A stretch of DNA of 64,000 nucleotides from Vibrio maritimus. GTDB lineage: Bacteria > Pseudomonadota > Gammaproteobacteria > Enterobacterales > Vibrionaceae. The stretch spans positions 1 to 64,000 of the forward strand of contig BBMT01000002.1 of NCBI GenBank assembly GCA_000755425.1. The letters are read 5' to 3'. The notes under the pieces were generated by a model that was not told the origin of the DNA, did no database searches, and saw nothing but the letters and a program-made list of their open reading frames with translations. Below are positions 54,296-64,000 of the stretch, piece by piece (the stretch's first letter is position 1; each line of letters begins with the position of its first letter). Position numbers and translations under genes: made by a program.

Positions 54296-55242
54296 CTATT
54301 TGCCTAAACGACGCTCAATAGCATCCATAAGCTTGCCGGTAATAGAGATGTCAAAGGCGGCTTCAATTTCGCGAATACACGTTGGCTGGTCACGTTGATT
54401 TCTGTCAGTTTGTCACCAATAACATCCAGTCCTACAAAGATTAAGCCTTTCTCTTTCAAAGTGGGAGCAACAGCCTCGGCAATTTGCTTGTCTGTCTCAC
54501 TTAAGGGACGTGCTTCACCGCGGCCACCAGCAGCTAAGTTACCACGGGTTTCCCCCTTGGCTGGGATACGCGCTAGGCAGTACGGCATTGGTTCGCCATC
54601 CACGACAAGAATACGCTTGTCACCGTTGCTGATATCAGGAACGAACGTCTGTGCCATCGCATAGTTTTGACCATGATTGGTCAGCGTTTCGATGATTACA
54701 GATACGTTCGGATCGTCTTGCTTTACGCGGAAGATAGAAGCGCCACCCATACCATCGAGTGGTTTTAGGATCACATCACCATGTTGATCACGGAACTGTT
54801 TAATCTTCTCTGCTTTGCGAGTCACAATAGTCGTTGGTGTCAGCTCTGGGAACCAGGCGGTGAACAGCTTTTCGTTACAGTCACGCAGGCTCTGAGGTTT
54901 GTTGACGATGAGTGTCCCTTTTTCTTCTGCACGCTCTAGGATGTAGGTCGCGTAGATGTATTCGGTGTCGAACGGAGGATCTTTGCGCATCAGTACCGCG
55001 TCAAGTTCGGACAGTTCAATGGTTTGTTCTGAGGTAAATTCGTACCAGCCGTTAGGATCTTCTTTCAGTTTAACGACTTTAGTGTCGGCAACGGCAGTGC
55101 CTTGATCTAGGTGTAGGTCATTCATTTCCATGTAGTGGATTTCATAACCGCGACGCTGAGCTTCTAGCATCATTGCAAAGCTAGAGTCTTTCTTGATGTT
55201 GATGGAGGAAATTGGATCCATCACGATACCGAGTTTGAGCAT
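54296..55242 (-). CDS. gshB: glutathione synthetase, frameshift
   Basis: ATP-grasp enzyme that adds glycine to gamma-glutamylcysteine. GIVMDPISSI start, KPLDGMGGASIF ATP loop and GLDVIGDKLTEINVTSP substrate site. The last 30 codons are out of frame after a CCC read as CC near 54384; restored they read PTCIREIEAAFDIS and end at TAG 54296, 315 residues. rsmE is 13 bases upstream in the same operon. Confidence 0.95.
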
Positions 55243-55255
55243 TGTTTTTCTCCCG

Positions 55256-55987
55256 TTAACCTAAATCGCCAAAGCGTACTTGAAGTGCCGTGATTGCAGT
55301 AAGCGCGGCCGTTTCTGTTCTTAGTACACGAGGACCAAGCAGGGTTTCTTCGAATTGATATTGTTCCGTCATTTCAATTTCTTGCGCTGATAATCCGCCT
55401 TCTGGACCGATAAGTAGGCGAACCTTTTGTACCGGCTCAGGCAAGGTATTGATTGAATATTTGGCTCTTGGATGAAGGTTGAGTTTGAGCGCATCAGACG
55501 GTTCTGCACACCACTCTTCAAGCGACATGATCGGACGAATTACAGGAATCGTGTTGCGACCACACTGCTCACATGCACTGATGGCGATCTTTTGCCATTG
55601 CTGCAATTTCTTCTCAAAGCGTTTTGCATCGAGCTTAACGCCGCAGCGTTCTGAGATGAGTGGTGTGATGGTATTGACGCCCAGTTCGACCGACTTCTGA
55701 ATGGTGAACTCCATCTTGTCGCCACGAGAAATCACTTGGCCAAGGTGCAGGTCGAGTGGAGACTCGATACTGGCAGCGATTTTCTCGCGAATGTCGACAT
55801 CGACGTTTTTCTTGCCAACGCTAGTAATAGTGGCTGGAAATTCGTGACCGCTGCCATCAAACAGCAGTACCTCTTGACCTTCTTTCATACGTAACACTCG
55901 GCCGATGTGTCCTGCGGCATCATCGCTGAGCGCAAGTGTGCCCAAAGATTGAATAGTTTCAGGGTGATAGAGTCGAGGTATACGCAT
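55256..55987 (-). CDS. rsmE: 16S rRNA m3U1498 methyltransferase RsmE
   Basis: SPOUT-class methyltransferase acting on U1498 of 16S rRNA. The SAM-binding trefoil knot is in [15 protein letters not shown] and [15 protein letters not shown]. The start MRIPRLYH matches the family; an ATG four codons upstream is less likely. 243 residues, intact. Confidence 0.94.
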   Translation of the reverse strand: MRIPRLYHPETIQSLGTLALSDDAAGHIGRVLRMKEGQEVLLFDGSGHEFPATITSVGKKNVDVDIREKIAASIESPLDLHLGQVISRGDKMEFTIQKSVELGVNTITPLISERCGVKLDAKRFEKKLQQWQKIAISACEQCGRNTIPVIRPIMSLEEWCAEPSDALKLNLHPRAKYSINTLPEPVQKVRLLIGPEGGLSAQEIEMTEQYQFEETLLGPRVLRTETAALTAITALQVRFGDLG

Positions 55988-56066
55988 AACAATTTCCAAA
56001 CAACAAACAGTATTGAGGTATAAGATGGATGCCAGCCCCCGAAATTACAAGGGCTTGGCCTAGGAT

Positions 56067-56777
56067 TTAACTGGGATTTTTGCACGCCTGTGCCACGAAC
56101 GGATTGTCGTTGCCTTGAATGCGCTTAATACGTTCGTTGCGAGTACACTCCCAAGCATCGACAGGATAGGTTTTATTCCACGCATTCATGAGTTGTGTCT
56201 GCTGTTTTGACAGCTTAAATCCATATTCTTGGCTCATATAAAGATAGGTACGAGCGATAGAACCACGAGCACGATCTGGCGGCATGACTTTGCGCTGCTT
56301 AAAGTTAACCTGCATCTCGCAGCGGCCGTAACTGACCCCATCCATGCCATTCCATTGTGAAAAATTGTAGTTGGAGCGGTCGCCGTTTACCTCACCGATC
56401 GCTGGCGTTAGGTTATGCAGGTCAGCTTCCATGAGTTTAAATTGCTTGTCGTTACGCGTGCAGTTTTTGCGTCCACCTTGTTGCCAACATTGTCGCTGGT
56501 GACCAAATTGCCACGCAGGTACCACGTGTTCCCATTCGACACGACTGGCCCGCTTTTGTTGTTTGCGAACTTGATAGCCGCAAGCGGATAGATCCGGGAT
56601 GCCTTTTTTACCTTGCCATTGAATATCGCAGCCACAGTAAAAACTGATCGGGTGGTCGGCATAGATCTTAACGGCTTCCTTCTTCGCTTTGCTAAAGCTA
56701 CTTGGTGGTGCGCTGTAAGCGGTAATAGGGAGAGTGGCGGCCAACAAACAGGCCGAAATGAAAAGCTGGCGGATCAT
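56067..56777 (-). CDS. endA: secreted/periplasmic endonuclease I (DNase)
   Basis: Non-specific nuclease of the Vvn/Dns type. A signal peptide (residues 1-22, ending AYS) is followed by the beta-beta-alpha metal site EWEHVVPAW with catalytic His, and [18 protein letters not shown]. Cysteines CGCDIQ, CGYQ and others fit the disulfide-bonded Vibrio enzymes. 236 residues, intact. In vibrios such nucleases act on extracellular DNA and limit transformation. Confidence 0.95.
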   Translation of the reverse strand: MIRQLFISACLLAATLPITAYSAPPSSFSKAKKEAVKIYADHPISFYCGCDIQWQGKKGIPDLSACGYQVRKQQKRASRVEWEHVVPAWQFGHQRQCWQQGGRKNCTRNDKQFKLMEADLHNLTPAIGEVNGDRSNYNFSQWNGMDGVSYGRCEMQVNFKQRKVMPPDRARGSIARTYLYMSQEYGFKLSKQQTQLMNAWNKTYPVDAWECTRNERIKRIQGNDNPFVAQACKNPS

Positions 56778-56856
56778 AGCAAGGTCTATAAAAGGTTGAG
56801 GTAACCTAGTGTAACTCGCAAAAAAGACCTTAGCTATTGATAGTTAGATCATATAA

Positions 56857-57366
56857 CTAGCTGAGCTGTTTACCAGTAAACTCGATAGTATCCCCGCATT
56901 TACGGCAGCGATAGGTCGCTTGCTGACGCATTACTTTATTGTGACGGCGCACCGTGACTGCAAAGGTGTCACATTGGCAGCGATACTCGAACGTCCGCCC
57001 TTGTACTGAACTCACATTTAACGAGTGCGTGGTTTTCGGCGTGATGCCAAATACTTGGCTCATGACCATTTGCCACTCTTTGCCATGTGGGCGCACTCGT
57101 CCAAATAGTGCATAGGTGATCAAGTGAGCGACTTCATGTGGGATGACCTCTTGTATAAAGTCTTGCTGGTTTTCGATAAACAGCACGGGATTGAGGCGCA
57201 CTTCCCACGATTGTAGATAAGCTTTACCCGCCGCCTTGCCACGCAGCTTATAGTTGAGAGCAGGCACTGGAAAATCTCGTTCAAAATACTGGCGAGCTTG
57301 CTCAATGCATCGAGACAGAGTCTTGATAGCTTGATAATGAAGTTGCTCAGAAAGCGAAGCGTTCAC
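56857..57366 (-). CDS. sprT: SprT-family zinc metalloprotein
   Basis: SprT-like domain with the zinc motif HEVAH ([15 protein letters not shown]) and a C-terminal zinc ribbon ([17 protein letters not shown]). 169 residues, intact. It lies upstream of endA on the same strand, the common order. The domain resembles SPRTN proteases, but proteolysis by bacterial SprT is not established. Confidence 0.9.
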   Translation of the reverse strand: MNASLSEQLHYQAIKTLSRCIEQARQYFERDFPVPALNYKLRGKAAGKAYLQSWEVRLNPVLFIENQQDFIQEVIPHEVAHLITYALFGRVRPHGKEWQMVMSQVFGITPKTTHSLNVSSVQGRTFEYRCQCDTFAVTVRRHNKVMRQQATYRCRKCGDTIEFTGKQLS

Positions 57367-57383
57367 AGAGGATGACCTAAAAT

Positions 57384-57407
57384 AAAAAAGCGCCCAAATA
57401 GGGCGCC
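57384..57407 (-). terminator. terminator of the DUF2189 gene
   Basis: The 6-bp GC stem GCGCCC/GGGCGC with a five-base loop is followed by six T on the minus strand. Confidence 0.75.
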
Positions 57408-57440
57408 ATTCTACTTAGGTTGGCTTAGTATGCCAACGTG

Positions 57441-58234
57441 TTACACGTGGTGTTTCTTCTTGATGGTCTCATGATAGGCGTGCCACGTGCCGTAACCCAG
57501 GATTGGCATGGTGACGATCATCCCGACACCATATGTAGCAAAGCCAATGAGAATACCGCCGCAGATGATTAGTGCCCAAACGATCATGGCTGGTACGTTA
57601 GATTTCACGGCATTAAAGCTAGTGAATACAGCCGTCATGATGTCGACTCGGCGTTCCATCATAAGCGGGATGGAAAACGCTGAGATGGAGAAGATGACAG
57701 CAGCAATCACCGCACCAACAACGCTACCGGTAATCAAGAATGGAGCAAACTCAGTGAGTGGTGCACCTTGTACAGAGGGGTAGAGTGCGTGCAGCAGAGC
57801 CGCTATTCGCATCCAAAAGATCATGCGACGGCCAAGAGTACCGCAAAAGCCCATTGCGAGGTGGAGTTGCGTCCAATCGCTTTCATGGAGTGGAACAGAC
57901 TGGGCTTGTGTCCCTTCTCTCTTTCCCATGCCGCGTCATAGAGACCTAGCGCTAAAAAGGGACCAATCAACATGTACACAACTAAGCTCGGCATGATCAC
58001 TAAGTGAGTGCCTTGCCATTGCACCAGAAGCACGATGGCGACGGCAGCGGCAGTAAAACAGAGCCCGTAAAAGGCGCTAATAATCGGCATGCGAATAAGG
58101 TCATGCAGCCCCAGCGCTAACCAATGAAATGGTGCAGATACACTGAGCTGGTTGCATGGAATGGTCTTAGCGTAATCTTGATCCCTGACTTCATGTTTCT
58201 TCTGGAAGTCATCAGAATTAACAGTTCGAGGCAT
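57441..58234 (-). CDS. DUF2189 integral membrane protein, frameshift
   Basis: Predicted inner-membrane protein with about six hydrophobic helices after a 40-residue soluble N-terminus. It resembles the DUF2189 family, whose members often sit near cytochrome oxidase genes elsewhere; none are here. The frame breaks near 57824 (AA read as A); restored it reads VLLAVAMIFWMRIA, 264 residues. Function unknown. Confidence 0.75.
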
Positions 58235-58538
58235 ATGTCCTCCCTGATTGACAAACTGGCCTTCGTTTTCTCAGGGCATGGCGCTAATGACAATGGAGAC
58301 GTCGGGCGGGAGATTTACAATATCCAGCCACTTTCCGTTGTTAGCGTCTTCCCCTCTTAAGTGCTCTATTTTGCATACGAACAAACTCGTAAAGCGGTCT
58401 ATTCGCAAGGGCACTTTTGACTAACTATTGACCGTGTTATGGGAAAACACAATTTTCAGAAGGATATTAAATACAGGCTCAAAGATACAAAATTAACACT
58501 TTTGTAACAAAGTGTTTGAAAAGGCAGGATTAATAAAA
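58235..58538. other. intergenic region upstream of the DUF2189 gene
   Basis: About 300 bases with no gene. The only clear structure is a perfect 8-bp inverted repeat, AACACTTT/AAAGTGTT with six-base spacer, at 58495-58516 beside the metK terminator. Confidence 0.5.
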
Positions 58539-58573
58539 TAAAAAAGCCCTCAAAATTTTTTGAGGGCTTTTTT
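58539..58573 (-). terminator. terminator of metK
   Basis: Long stem AAAAAGCCCTCAAAA/TTTTTTGAGGGCTTTTT with a T run on the minus strand. Confidence 0.85.
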
Positions 58574-58599
58574 GGAGTAAATACTCAGAATAAGAGTAA

Positions 58600-59750
58600 T
58601 TACAGACCAGCAAACTCACGCAGAATTGCTGCTTTGTCTGTCGCTTCCCAAGGGAACTCTTCGCGACCGAAGTGCCGTATGCTGCTGTCTTCTTGTAGAT
58701 AGGCTGAAGCAGGTTTAGCATCTCTTGTAGACCGTATGGACGTAGGTCGAAGTTTTGACGAACCGCTTCTACGATGATGTCGTGAGATACTTTTTCAGTA
58801 CCAAATGTCTCAACCATGATAGACGTTGGATCAGCAACACCGATTGCGTAAGACAGTTGGATCTCACAACGGTCAGCCATACCAGCCGCTACGATGTTCT
58901 TCGCTACATAACGTGCTGCGTATGCTGCAGAGCGGTCAACTTTTGATGGATCTTTACCAGAGAATGCACCACCACCGTGACGAGCAGCGCCGCCGTAGGT
59001 ATCAACGATGATCTTACGACCCGTTAGGCCACAGTCACCCATAGGACCGCCGATAACGAAACGACCGGTTGGGTTGATGAAGAAGTTGGTTTCTTTGTTG
59101 ATCCACTCAGATGGTAGTACTGGCTTGATGATCTCTTCCATTACCGCTTCACGCAGATCAGGCGTTGAGATTGAATCACAGTGTTGAGTTGAAAGAACAA
59201 CCGCATCGATACCAACGATCTTGCCTTGGTCGTATTGGAACGTTACCTGAGACTTAGCGTCTGGACGTAGCCAAGGTAGAGTGCCGTTCTTACGCACTTC
59301 CGCTTGCTTTTGAACAAGGCGGTGAGAGTAAGTGATAGGTGCTGGCATTAGGATGTCAGTTTCGTTGGTTGCATAACCGAACATGATGCCTTGGTCGCCC
59401 GCGCCTTGCTCTTTAGGATCTTCTTTATCAACACCTTGGTTGATGTCTGGAGACTGCTTACCGATGGTATTAAGAACGGCACAAGAGTCCGCGTCAAAAC
59501 CCATGTCAGAGTGAACGTAGCCGATTTCGCGAACAGTTTCACGAGTTAGCTCTTCGATGTCTACCCATGCTGAAGTGGTGATCTCACCACCTACCATCAC
59601 CATGCCAGTCTTAACGTAAGTTTCACAAGCAACACGTGCTTTTGGATCTTGTTCTAGGATTGCATCAAGAACCGCGTCAGAGATTTGGTCTGCGATTTTA
59701 TCTGGATGGCCTTCTGATACTGACTCAGAAGTAAACAGGTGCTTAGCCAT
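58600..59750 (-). CDS. metK: S-adenosylmethionine synthetase, frameshift
   Basis: Makes AdoMet from methionine and [16 protein letters not shown] at the start, [15 protein letters not shown] and [19 protein letters not shown] are present. The last 27 codons are out of frame after CC read as C near 58674; restored they read [18 protein letters not shown] and end at TAA 58600, 383 residues. Essential. MetJ-like boxes lie upstream, and luxS recycles its by-product. Confidence 0.96.
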
Positions 59751-59820
59751 GAGAGCTCCAATTACTGTTTTTAAGCGAGTGTCAAATCACTCACTTATAA
59801 TAAATTCAATGATATATAGT

Positions 59821-59844
59821 AGGTGTATCTACATCTAGACGTCT
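59821..59844. promoter_or_regulatory. MetJ operator (met boxes) upstream of metK
   Basis: Perfect met box AGACGTCT at 59837-59844, preceded by two adjacent eight-base units CTACATCT and AGGTGTAT that each match five of eight positions. Tandem eight-base boxes are how the MetJ-AdoMet repressor binds. They lie 70-95 bases before the metK ATG. Confidence 0.75.
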
Positions 59845-60078
59845 ATTCTAGTCATCAATGTTCGATTAGCAAGCGATTTTTGCTTTTAACATATAGCCAA
59901 ACGTTTGCCTATTTTGTACGTGGATCGCTACATTCCGGCGACATTATTCGGCGATAATGCCAAAAAATGACGGTAAATCGTTTGCAGAGACTATATGGCT
60001 TTGCGACAATAGCGGCCGCTGATTATTCAATCAGTCTATGAAAAACTTGGAATTCGCTTAATGCACTCAGGAGCAGAC
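59845..60078. other. divergent metK / tkt upstream region
   Basis: No gene. It must hold the tkt promoter and part of the metK promoter; I see no box pair strong enough to call. A strong CAGGAG site lies just before the tkt start. Confidence 0.45.
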
Positions 60079-62071
60079 ATGTCTTCTCGTAAACAACTCG
60101 CTAATGCAATCCGCGCGCTAAGCATGGATGGTGTTCAACAAGCTAACTCAGGTCACCCAGGTGCACCAATGGGTATGGCAGATATCGCTGAAGTTCTTTG
60201 GCGTTCTCACCTAAATCACAACCCGTCAAACCCAGAGTGGGCTGACCGTGACCGTTTCGTACTATCAAATGGCCACGGCTCAATGCTGATTTACTCTCTG
60301 CTTCACCTAAGCGGTTACGAGCTATCAATGACGATCTTAAAAACTTCCGTCAACTGCACTCAAAAACGCCAGGTCACCCAGAGTACGGCTATGCACCAGG
60401 TATCGAGACGACGACTGGTCCTCTAGGTCAAGGCATCACCAACGCAGTTGGTATGGCGATTGCTGAGAAATCTCTTGCAGCACAATTCAACAAAGAAGTC
60501 ACGATATCGTTGACCACTTCACTTATGTATTCATGGGTGATGGCTGTCTGATGGAAGGTATCTCTCACGAAGCGTGTTCACTAGCGGGTACCCTAGGTCT
60601 AGGCAAGCTGATCGCGTTCTGGGATGACAACGGCATCTCTATCGATGGCGAAGTGGAAGGTTGGTTCTCTGATGACACACCTAAGCGCTTCGAAGCTTAC
60701 GGCTGGCACGTAATTCCTGCAGTAGACGGTCACGATGCTGACGCGATCAATGCAGCGATTGAAGCGGCAAAAGCGGATCCACGTCCAACACTTATCTGTA
60801 CTAAAACCATCATCGGTTTTGGTTCACCAAACAAAGCGGGCTCTCACGACTGTCACGGTGCACCACTAGGTCACGACGAAATTGCAGCAGCACGTGAATT
60901 CCTAGGGTGGGAACACGGTCCATTCGAAATCCCTGCTGACATTAAAGCAGAGTGGGATGCAAACGAAGCGGGTAGCGCAAAAGAAGCAGCTTGGAACGAG
61001 AAGCTAGCAGCTTATGAAGCGGCTTACCCAGAGCTTGCGGCTGAGTTTAAGCGCCGTGTGAACGGTGAGCTTCCTGCTCAGTGGGAGCAAGAAGCAAGCA
61101 AGATCATTGCTGACCTTCAAGCGAACCCAGCAAACATTGCATCACGTAAAGCATCTCAAAACGCTCTAGAAGCGTTCGGTAAGATGCTTCCTGAATTCAT
61201 GGGCGGCTCTGCTGACCTAGCGCCATCAAACCTAACCATGTGGTCTGGTTCTCAGTCGCTAACGGCTGACGATGCGTCAGGTAACTACATCCACTACGGT
61301 GTACGTGAGTTCGGCATGACAGCGATCATCAACGGTATCGCTCTGCACGGTGGTTTCGTACCTTACGGCGCAACCTTCCTAATGTTCATGGAATACGCTC
61401 GTAACGCAATGCGCATGGCTGCACTGATGAAAGTGCAAAATATCCAGGTTTACACTCACGATTCTATCGGTCTGGGTGAAGATGGTCCAACGCACCAACC
61501 AGTTGAGCAAATCGCATCACTACGCGTGACGCCAAACATGAGCACATGGCGCCCATGTGACCAGGTTGAGTCAGCAGTGGCTTGGAAATACGCGATTGAG
61601 CGTAAAGACGGTCCGACGTCGCTTATCTTCTCTCGTCAAAACCTAACACAGCAAGATCGTGACGCTGAGCAGCTAGCAAACGTTGCTAAAGGTGGTTACA
61701 TCCTGAAAGATTGCGAGGGCACGCCTGAGCTAATCCTTATTGCGACAGGTTCTGAAGTTGAGCTAGCAACAAACGCTTACGCTGAGCTAACGGCTGAAGG
61801 CAAGAAAGTACGCGTAGTATCTCTTCCTTCAACTGACGTATTTGACGCGCAAGATGAAGCATACCGTGAAGCGGTTCTTCCAGCTGCAGTGACTAAGCGT
61901 ATCGCGGTTGAAGCAGGTATTGCGGATTACTGGTACAAGTATGTTGGCTTCGGCGGCAAGATCATCGGTATGACGACATTCGGTGAGTCTGCACCAGCAG
62001 GCGAGCTATTCAAGATGTTTGGTTTCACTACGGAAAACGTTGTGAACACAGCAAAAGAGCTGCTTGCCTAA
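60079..62071 (+). CDS. tkt: transketolase, two frameshifts
   Basis: TPP-dependent transfer of two-carbon units in the pentose phosphate pathway. [18 protein letters not shown] and the TPP motif [14 protein letters not shown] at the N-terminal half, [18 protein letters not shown] in the second. Breaks near 60327 (AAA read as AA; restored [14 protein letters not shown]) and 60498 (GG read as G; restored KEGHDIVDHF) give 664 residues. The start [13 protein letters not shown] is preferred over an ATG six codons upstream. With epd and pgk it forms a carbon-metabolism block. Confidence 0.95.
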
Positions 62072-62090
62072 GCACCTTTTCTTGAAATGA

Positions 62091-62117
62091 AAAACCGAGC
62101 CTAGTGCTCGGTTTTTT
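62091..62117. terminator. terminator between tkt and the zinc-ribbon gene
   Basis: The 10-bp stem AAAACCGAGC/GCTCGGTTTT with a five-base loop and T run may act in both directions. Confidence 0.85.
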
Positions 62118-62121
62118 GTTG

Positions 62122-62349
62122 CTATTCAAACGCTTTGCCTTTGTTATCAAGTGTGCGTTTGCCACAGTCTTGGCAGGTTATGTAGCGATCCATATCGTAG
62201 TAATGGCCGCCATTAATAAACGTATGGGCAAACAGCTTAATCTTGCCCATTAAGGATGGGTCGGTATCGTAACTGCTTGGCTTGCGTACCAGCATCTCTT
62301 TGTGAGTAGTGGGTTTGTTGCAAGCTTTGCAGTAGGTTGAGCTTGTCAT
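62122..62349 (-). CDS. small zinc-ribbon protein of unknown function
   Basis: 75 residues starting MTSSTYCKACNK, with two CxxC pairs (CKAC near the N-terminus, CQDC near the C-terminus) that would bind one zinc. The strong AGGAGGTG site at 62357-62364 decides this start; a longer open frame upstream of it is not coding. No membrane segment. I do not recognise a named family. It stands alone between tkt and epd, transcribed opposite to both. Confidence 0.7.
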   Translation of the reverse strand: MTSSTYCKACNKPTTHKEMLVRKPSSYDTDPSLMGKIKLFAHTFINGGHYYDMDRYITCQDCGKRTLDNKGKAFE

Positions 62350-62576
62350 AGAGAACACCTCCTGTGCGTTAAAAACTGTGTGGTTAAAAGACACAAGATC
62401 ATGACTCTTATTTGAGTGTAACAAGGCTATTGCGAGGAAGAGTGAGCGCTTTAGAGAGATGCATCGCAACTATTGGTGATAAATAGCGCAATCAAATTGC
62501 GAATCACGTAATGCGAAATGTCAGTCGATCGGTTACCATGCAAGCCCTTATCACGTGAATAAAAAGGCGTAATGCG

Positions 62577-63602
62577 ATGCTAAGAGTGGCAATCAATGGC
62601 TTTGGACGCATTGGACGGAATGTACTCAGAGCGCTATACGAAAGCGAGAAGAACGACCAAATCAAAGTCGTCGCCGTGAACGAACTTGCGCAACCTGAAG
62701 CGATGGCTCATTTGCTTCAATACGATACCAGCCATGGTCGTTTTGATAAAAAGGTCACCCACGACCAAGAGCATCTCTATCTGACTCATAAAGATGGCCA
62801 GTTCGACACCATTCGTATTTTGCATCTTGAAGACATCAGTCTATTGCCATGGAAAAACCTAGAGGTTGATATCGTATTAGATTGCACTGGTGTGTTTGGT
62901 AGCCGCGCTGATGGCGAGAAACATATCGAAGCTGGCGCAAAAAAGGTGCTGTTTTCTCACCCTGGCAGCAATGATCTTGATAACACCATTATTTACGGTG
63001 TTAACCACCATACACTGACCAAAGATCACACCATCGTTTCTAATGGTTCTTGCACCACGAATTGCATCGTGCCGGTTATCCAAGCATTAGATGAAGCCTT
63101 TGGTATTGATTCTGGGACTATCACCAGCATTCACTCTTCAATGAATGATCAACAGGTTATCGACGCTTATCATGGTGATCTACGTCGTACACGTTCAGCC
63201 AGCCTATCCATTATTCCGGTGGATACGAAACTCCATAAAGGCATCGAACGCATCTTTCCGAAATTTTCTAACAAATTTGAAGCAATTTCTGTAAGAGTGC
63301 CAACAATTAACGTCACCGCTATGGATCTTAGTGTAACTATAAATACGAATGTGAAAGTTAATGACGTAAATCAAGTCATTATTAACGCATCTCGGTGTAC
63401 ATTAGACGGCATTGTTGACTATACTGAAGCACCGCTGGTTTCCGTGGACTTTAACCACGACCCACACAGCGCGATTGTTGATGGGACACAGACACGAGTG
63501 AGTGATGGTCGTCTGGTCAAAATGTTGGTGTGGTGTGACAACGAGTGGGGCTTTGCTAACCGTATGTTAGACACCGCGTTAGCAATGCAAGCGTCTCAGT
63601 AG
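62577..63602 (+). CDS. epd: D-erythrose-4-phosphate dehydrogenase
   Basis: GAPDH-family enzyme that oxidises erythrose-4-phosphate in pyridoxal 5-phosphate synthesis. NAD-binding [15 protein letters not shown] and catalytic Cys in SNGSCTTNC. The [14 protein letters not shown] segment and the position directly before pgk distinguish Epd from glycolytic GAPDH. 341 residues, intact. Confidence 0.93.
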   Translation: MLRVAINGFGRIGRNVLRALYESEKNDQIKVVAVNELAQPEAMAHLLQYDTSHGRFDKKVTHDQEHLYLTHKDGQFDTIRILHLEDISLLPWKNLEVDIVLDCTGVFGSRADGEKHIEAGAKKVLFSHPGSNDLDNTIIYGVNHHTLTKDHTIVSNGSCTTNCIVPVIQALDEAFGIDSGTITSIHSSMNDQQVIDAYHGDLRRTRSASLSIIPVDTKLHKGIERIFPKFSNKFEAISVRVPTINVTAMDLSVTINTNVKVNDVNQVIINASRCTLDGIVDYTEAPLVSVDFNHDPHSAIVDGTQTRVSDGRLVKMLVWCDNEWGFANRMLDTALAMQASQ

Positions 63603-63625
63603 TATCAAGGGCGCACTTGGGGAAA

Positions 63626-63656
63626 AATATTAATTTCGAAGGTTGAAATTAATATT
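63626..63656. other. 12-bp perfect inverted repeat between epd and pgk
   Basis: Arms AATATTAATTTC and GAAATTAATATT enclose a seven-base loop. The stem is almost all A-T and no T run follows, so it is not a normal terminator. It may be an operator or an mRNA processing site in the epd-pgk transcript. Confidence 0.6.
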
Positions 63657-63754
63657 CATGAGCCCAATATAAGTAAGCAGTTGATGAATTCTAAAACTTG
63701 GCAAGAAGCCGGGTTTCAAAAACTTTATTTATTTTTTAGTTGAGAGGACTAAAC

Positions 63755-64000
63755 ATGTCTGTAATCAAGATGACTGACCTGGATCTAGCAGGTAAACGCG
63801 TATTTATCCGTGCTGATCTGAACGTACCAGTAAAAGACGGTAAAGTAACATCTGACGCTCGTATCATTGCGTCTCTACCAACCATCAAGCACTGCCTAGA
63901 AGCTGGCGCTAAAGTTATGGTTACGTCTCACCTAGGTCGTCCTACTGAAGGCGAGTACGCAGAAGAGTTCTCTCTACAACCTGTTGTTAACTACCTAAAC
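63755..64000 (+). CDS. pgk: phosphoglycerate kinase, N-terminal part, cut by window edge
   Basis: The first 82 codons are visible: [25 protein letters not shown] is typical, with the substrate-binding RADLNVP and [17 protein letters not shown] lies upstream. It transfers phosphate from 1,3-bisphosphoglycerate to ADP in glycolysis, and follows epd as in most gammaproteobacteria. The rest is outside the window. Confidence 0.96.

Overview
The window is core chromosomal DNA of a gammaproteobacterium, almost certainly a Vibrio (chromosome 1). The signs are the mla/lpt/rpoN block, the recA-recX-alaS-aspartokinase-csrA-tRNA(Ser/Arg) order, oadGAB, gshA-luxS, and ruvX-yqgE-gshB-rsmE-endA-sprT-metK-tkt-epd-pgk. 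I see no insertion sequence, prophage, CRISPR array, integron or defence island, and I did not find a credible new multi-gene system.

Layout. 1-3100: a lysine-sensitive aspartokinase (lysC) behind a lysine riboswitch, then a class V aminotransferase. 3150-8160 (minus): valS, holC, pepA. 8340-10540: lptF-lptG for LPS export. 10560-19760 (minus): yrbG-kdsD-kdsC-lptC-lptA-lptB-rpoN-hpf-ptsN-rapZ-npr, then mgtE. This links Kdo and LPS transport to sigma-54 and the nitrogen PTS. 20050-24650: the mlaFEDCB phospholipid transport operon with ibaG and murA, then plsC and ridA. 26000-30010 (minus): pyrBI with a leader-peptide attenuator, argF and arcA. 30570-34540: rraB, an orphan GH2-type beta-sandwich protein, and mutS. 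34670-39740: pncC, recA with a LexA box, recX, alaS. 39850-42640: a second aspartokinase with a hairpin-rich leader, csrA, and a cluster of two tRNA-Ser and five tRNA-Arg genes. 43000-50720: oadGAB sodium pump, an MDR oxidoreductase, yqaA, and an M16 lipoprotein protease. 50820-64000: gshA, luxS, ruvX, yqgE, gshB, rsmE, endA, sprT, a DUF2189 protein, metK, tkt, a small zinc-ribbon gene, epd, and the start of pgk.

The dominant anomaly is not biological content. 28 protein genes and one tRNA carry 35 apparent small deletions, and every one can be read as the shortening of a homopolymer run. Restoring the lost base (two in rpoN) gives every gene a length divisible by three, close to the family's usual size. 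Many of these genes are essential (valS, alaS, metK, lptA, lptB, lptF). I read this as a sequencing or assembly artefact and have annotated these genes full length, with the break positions noted.

Secondary points worth a look are the three-hairpin leader of the second aspartokinase, several long intergenic inverted repeats (recA upstream, epd-pgk, luxS leader, metK downstream), the catalytically empty GH2-like protein, and a REP-like palindrome beside mutS.
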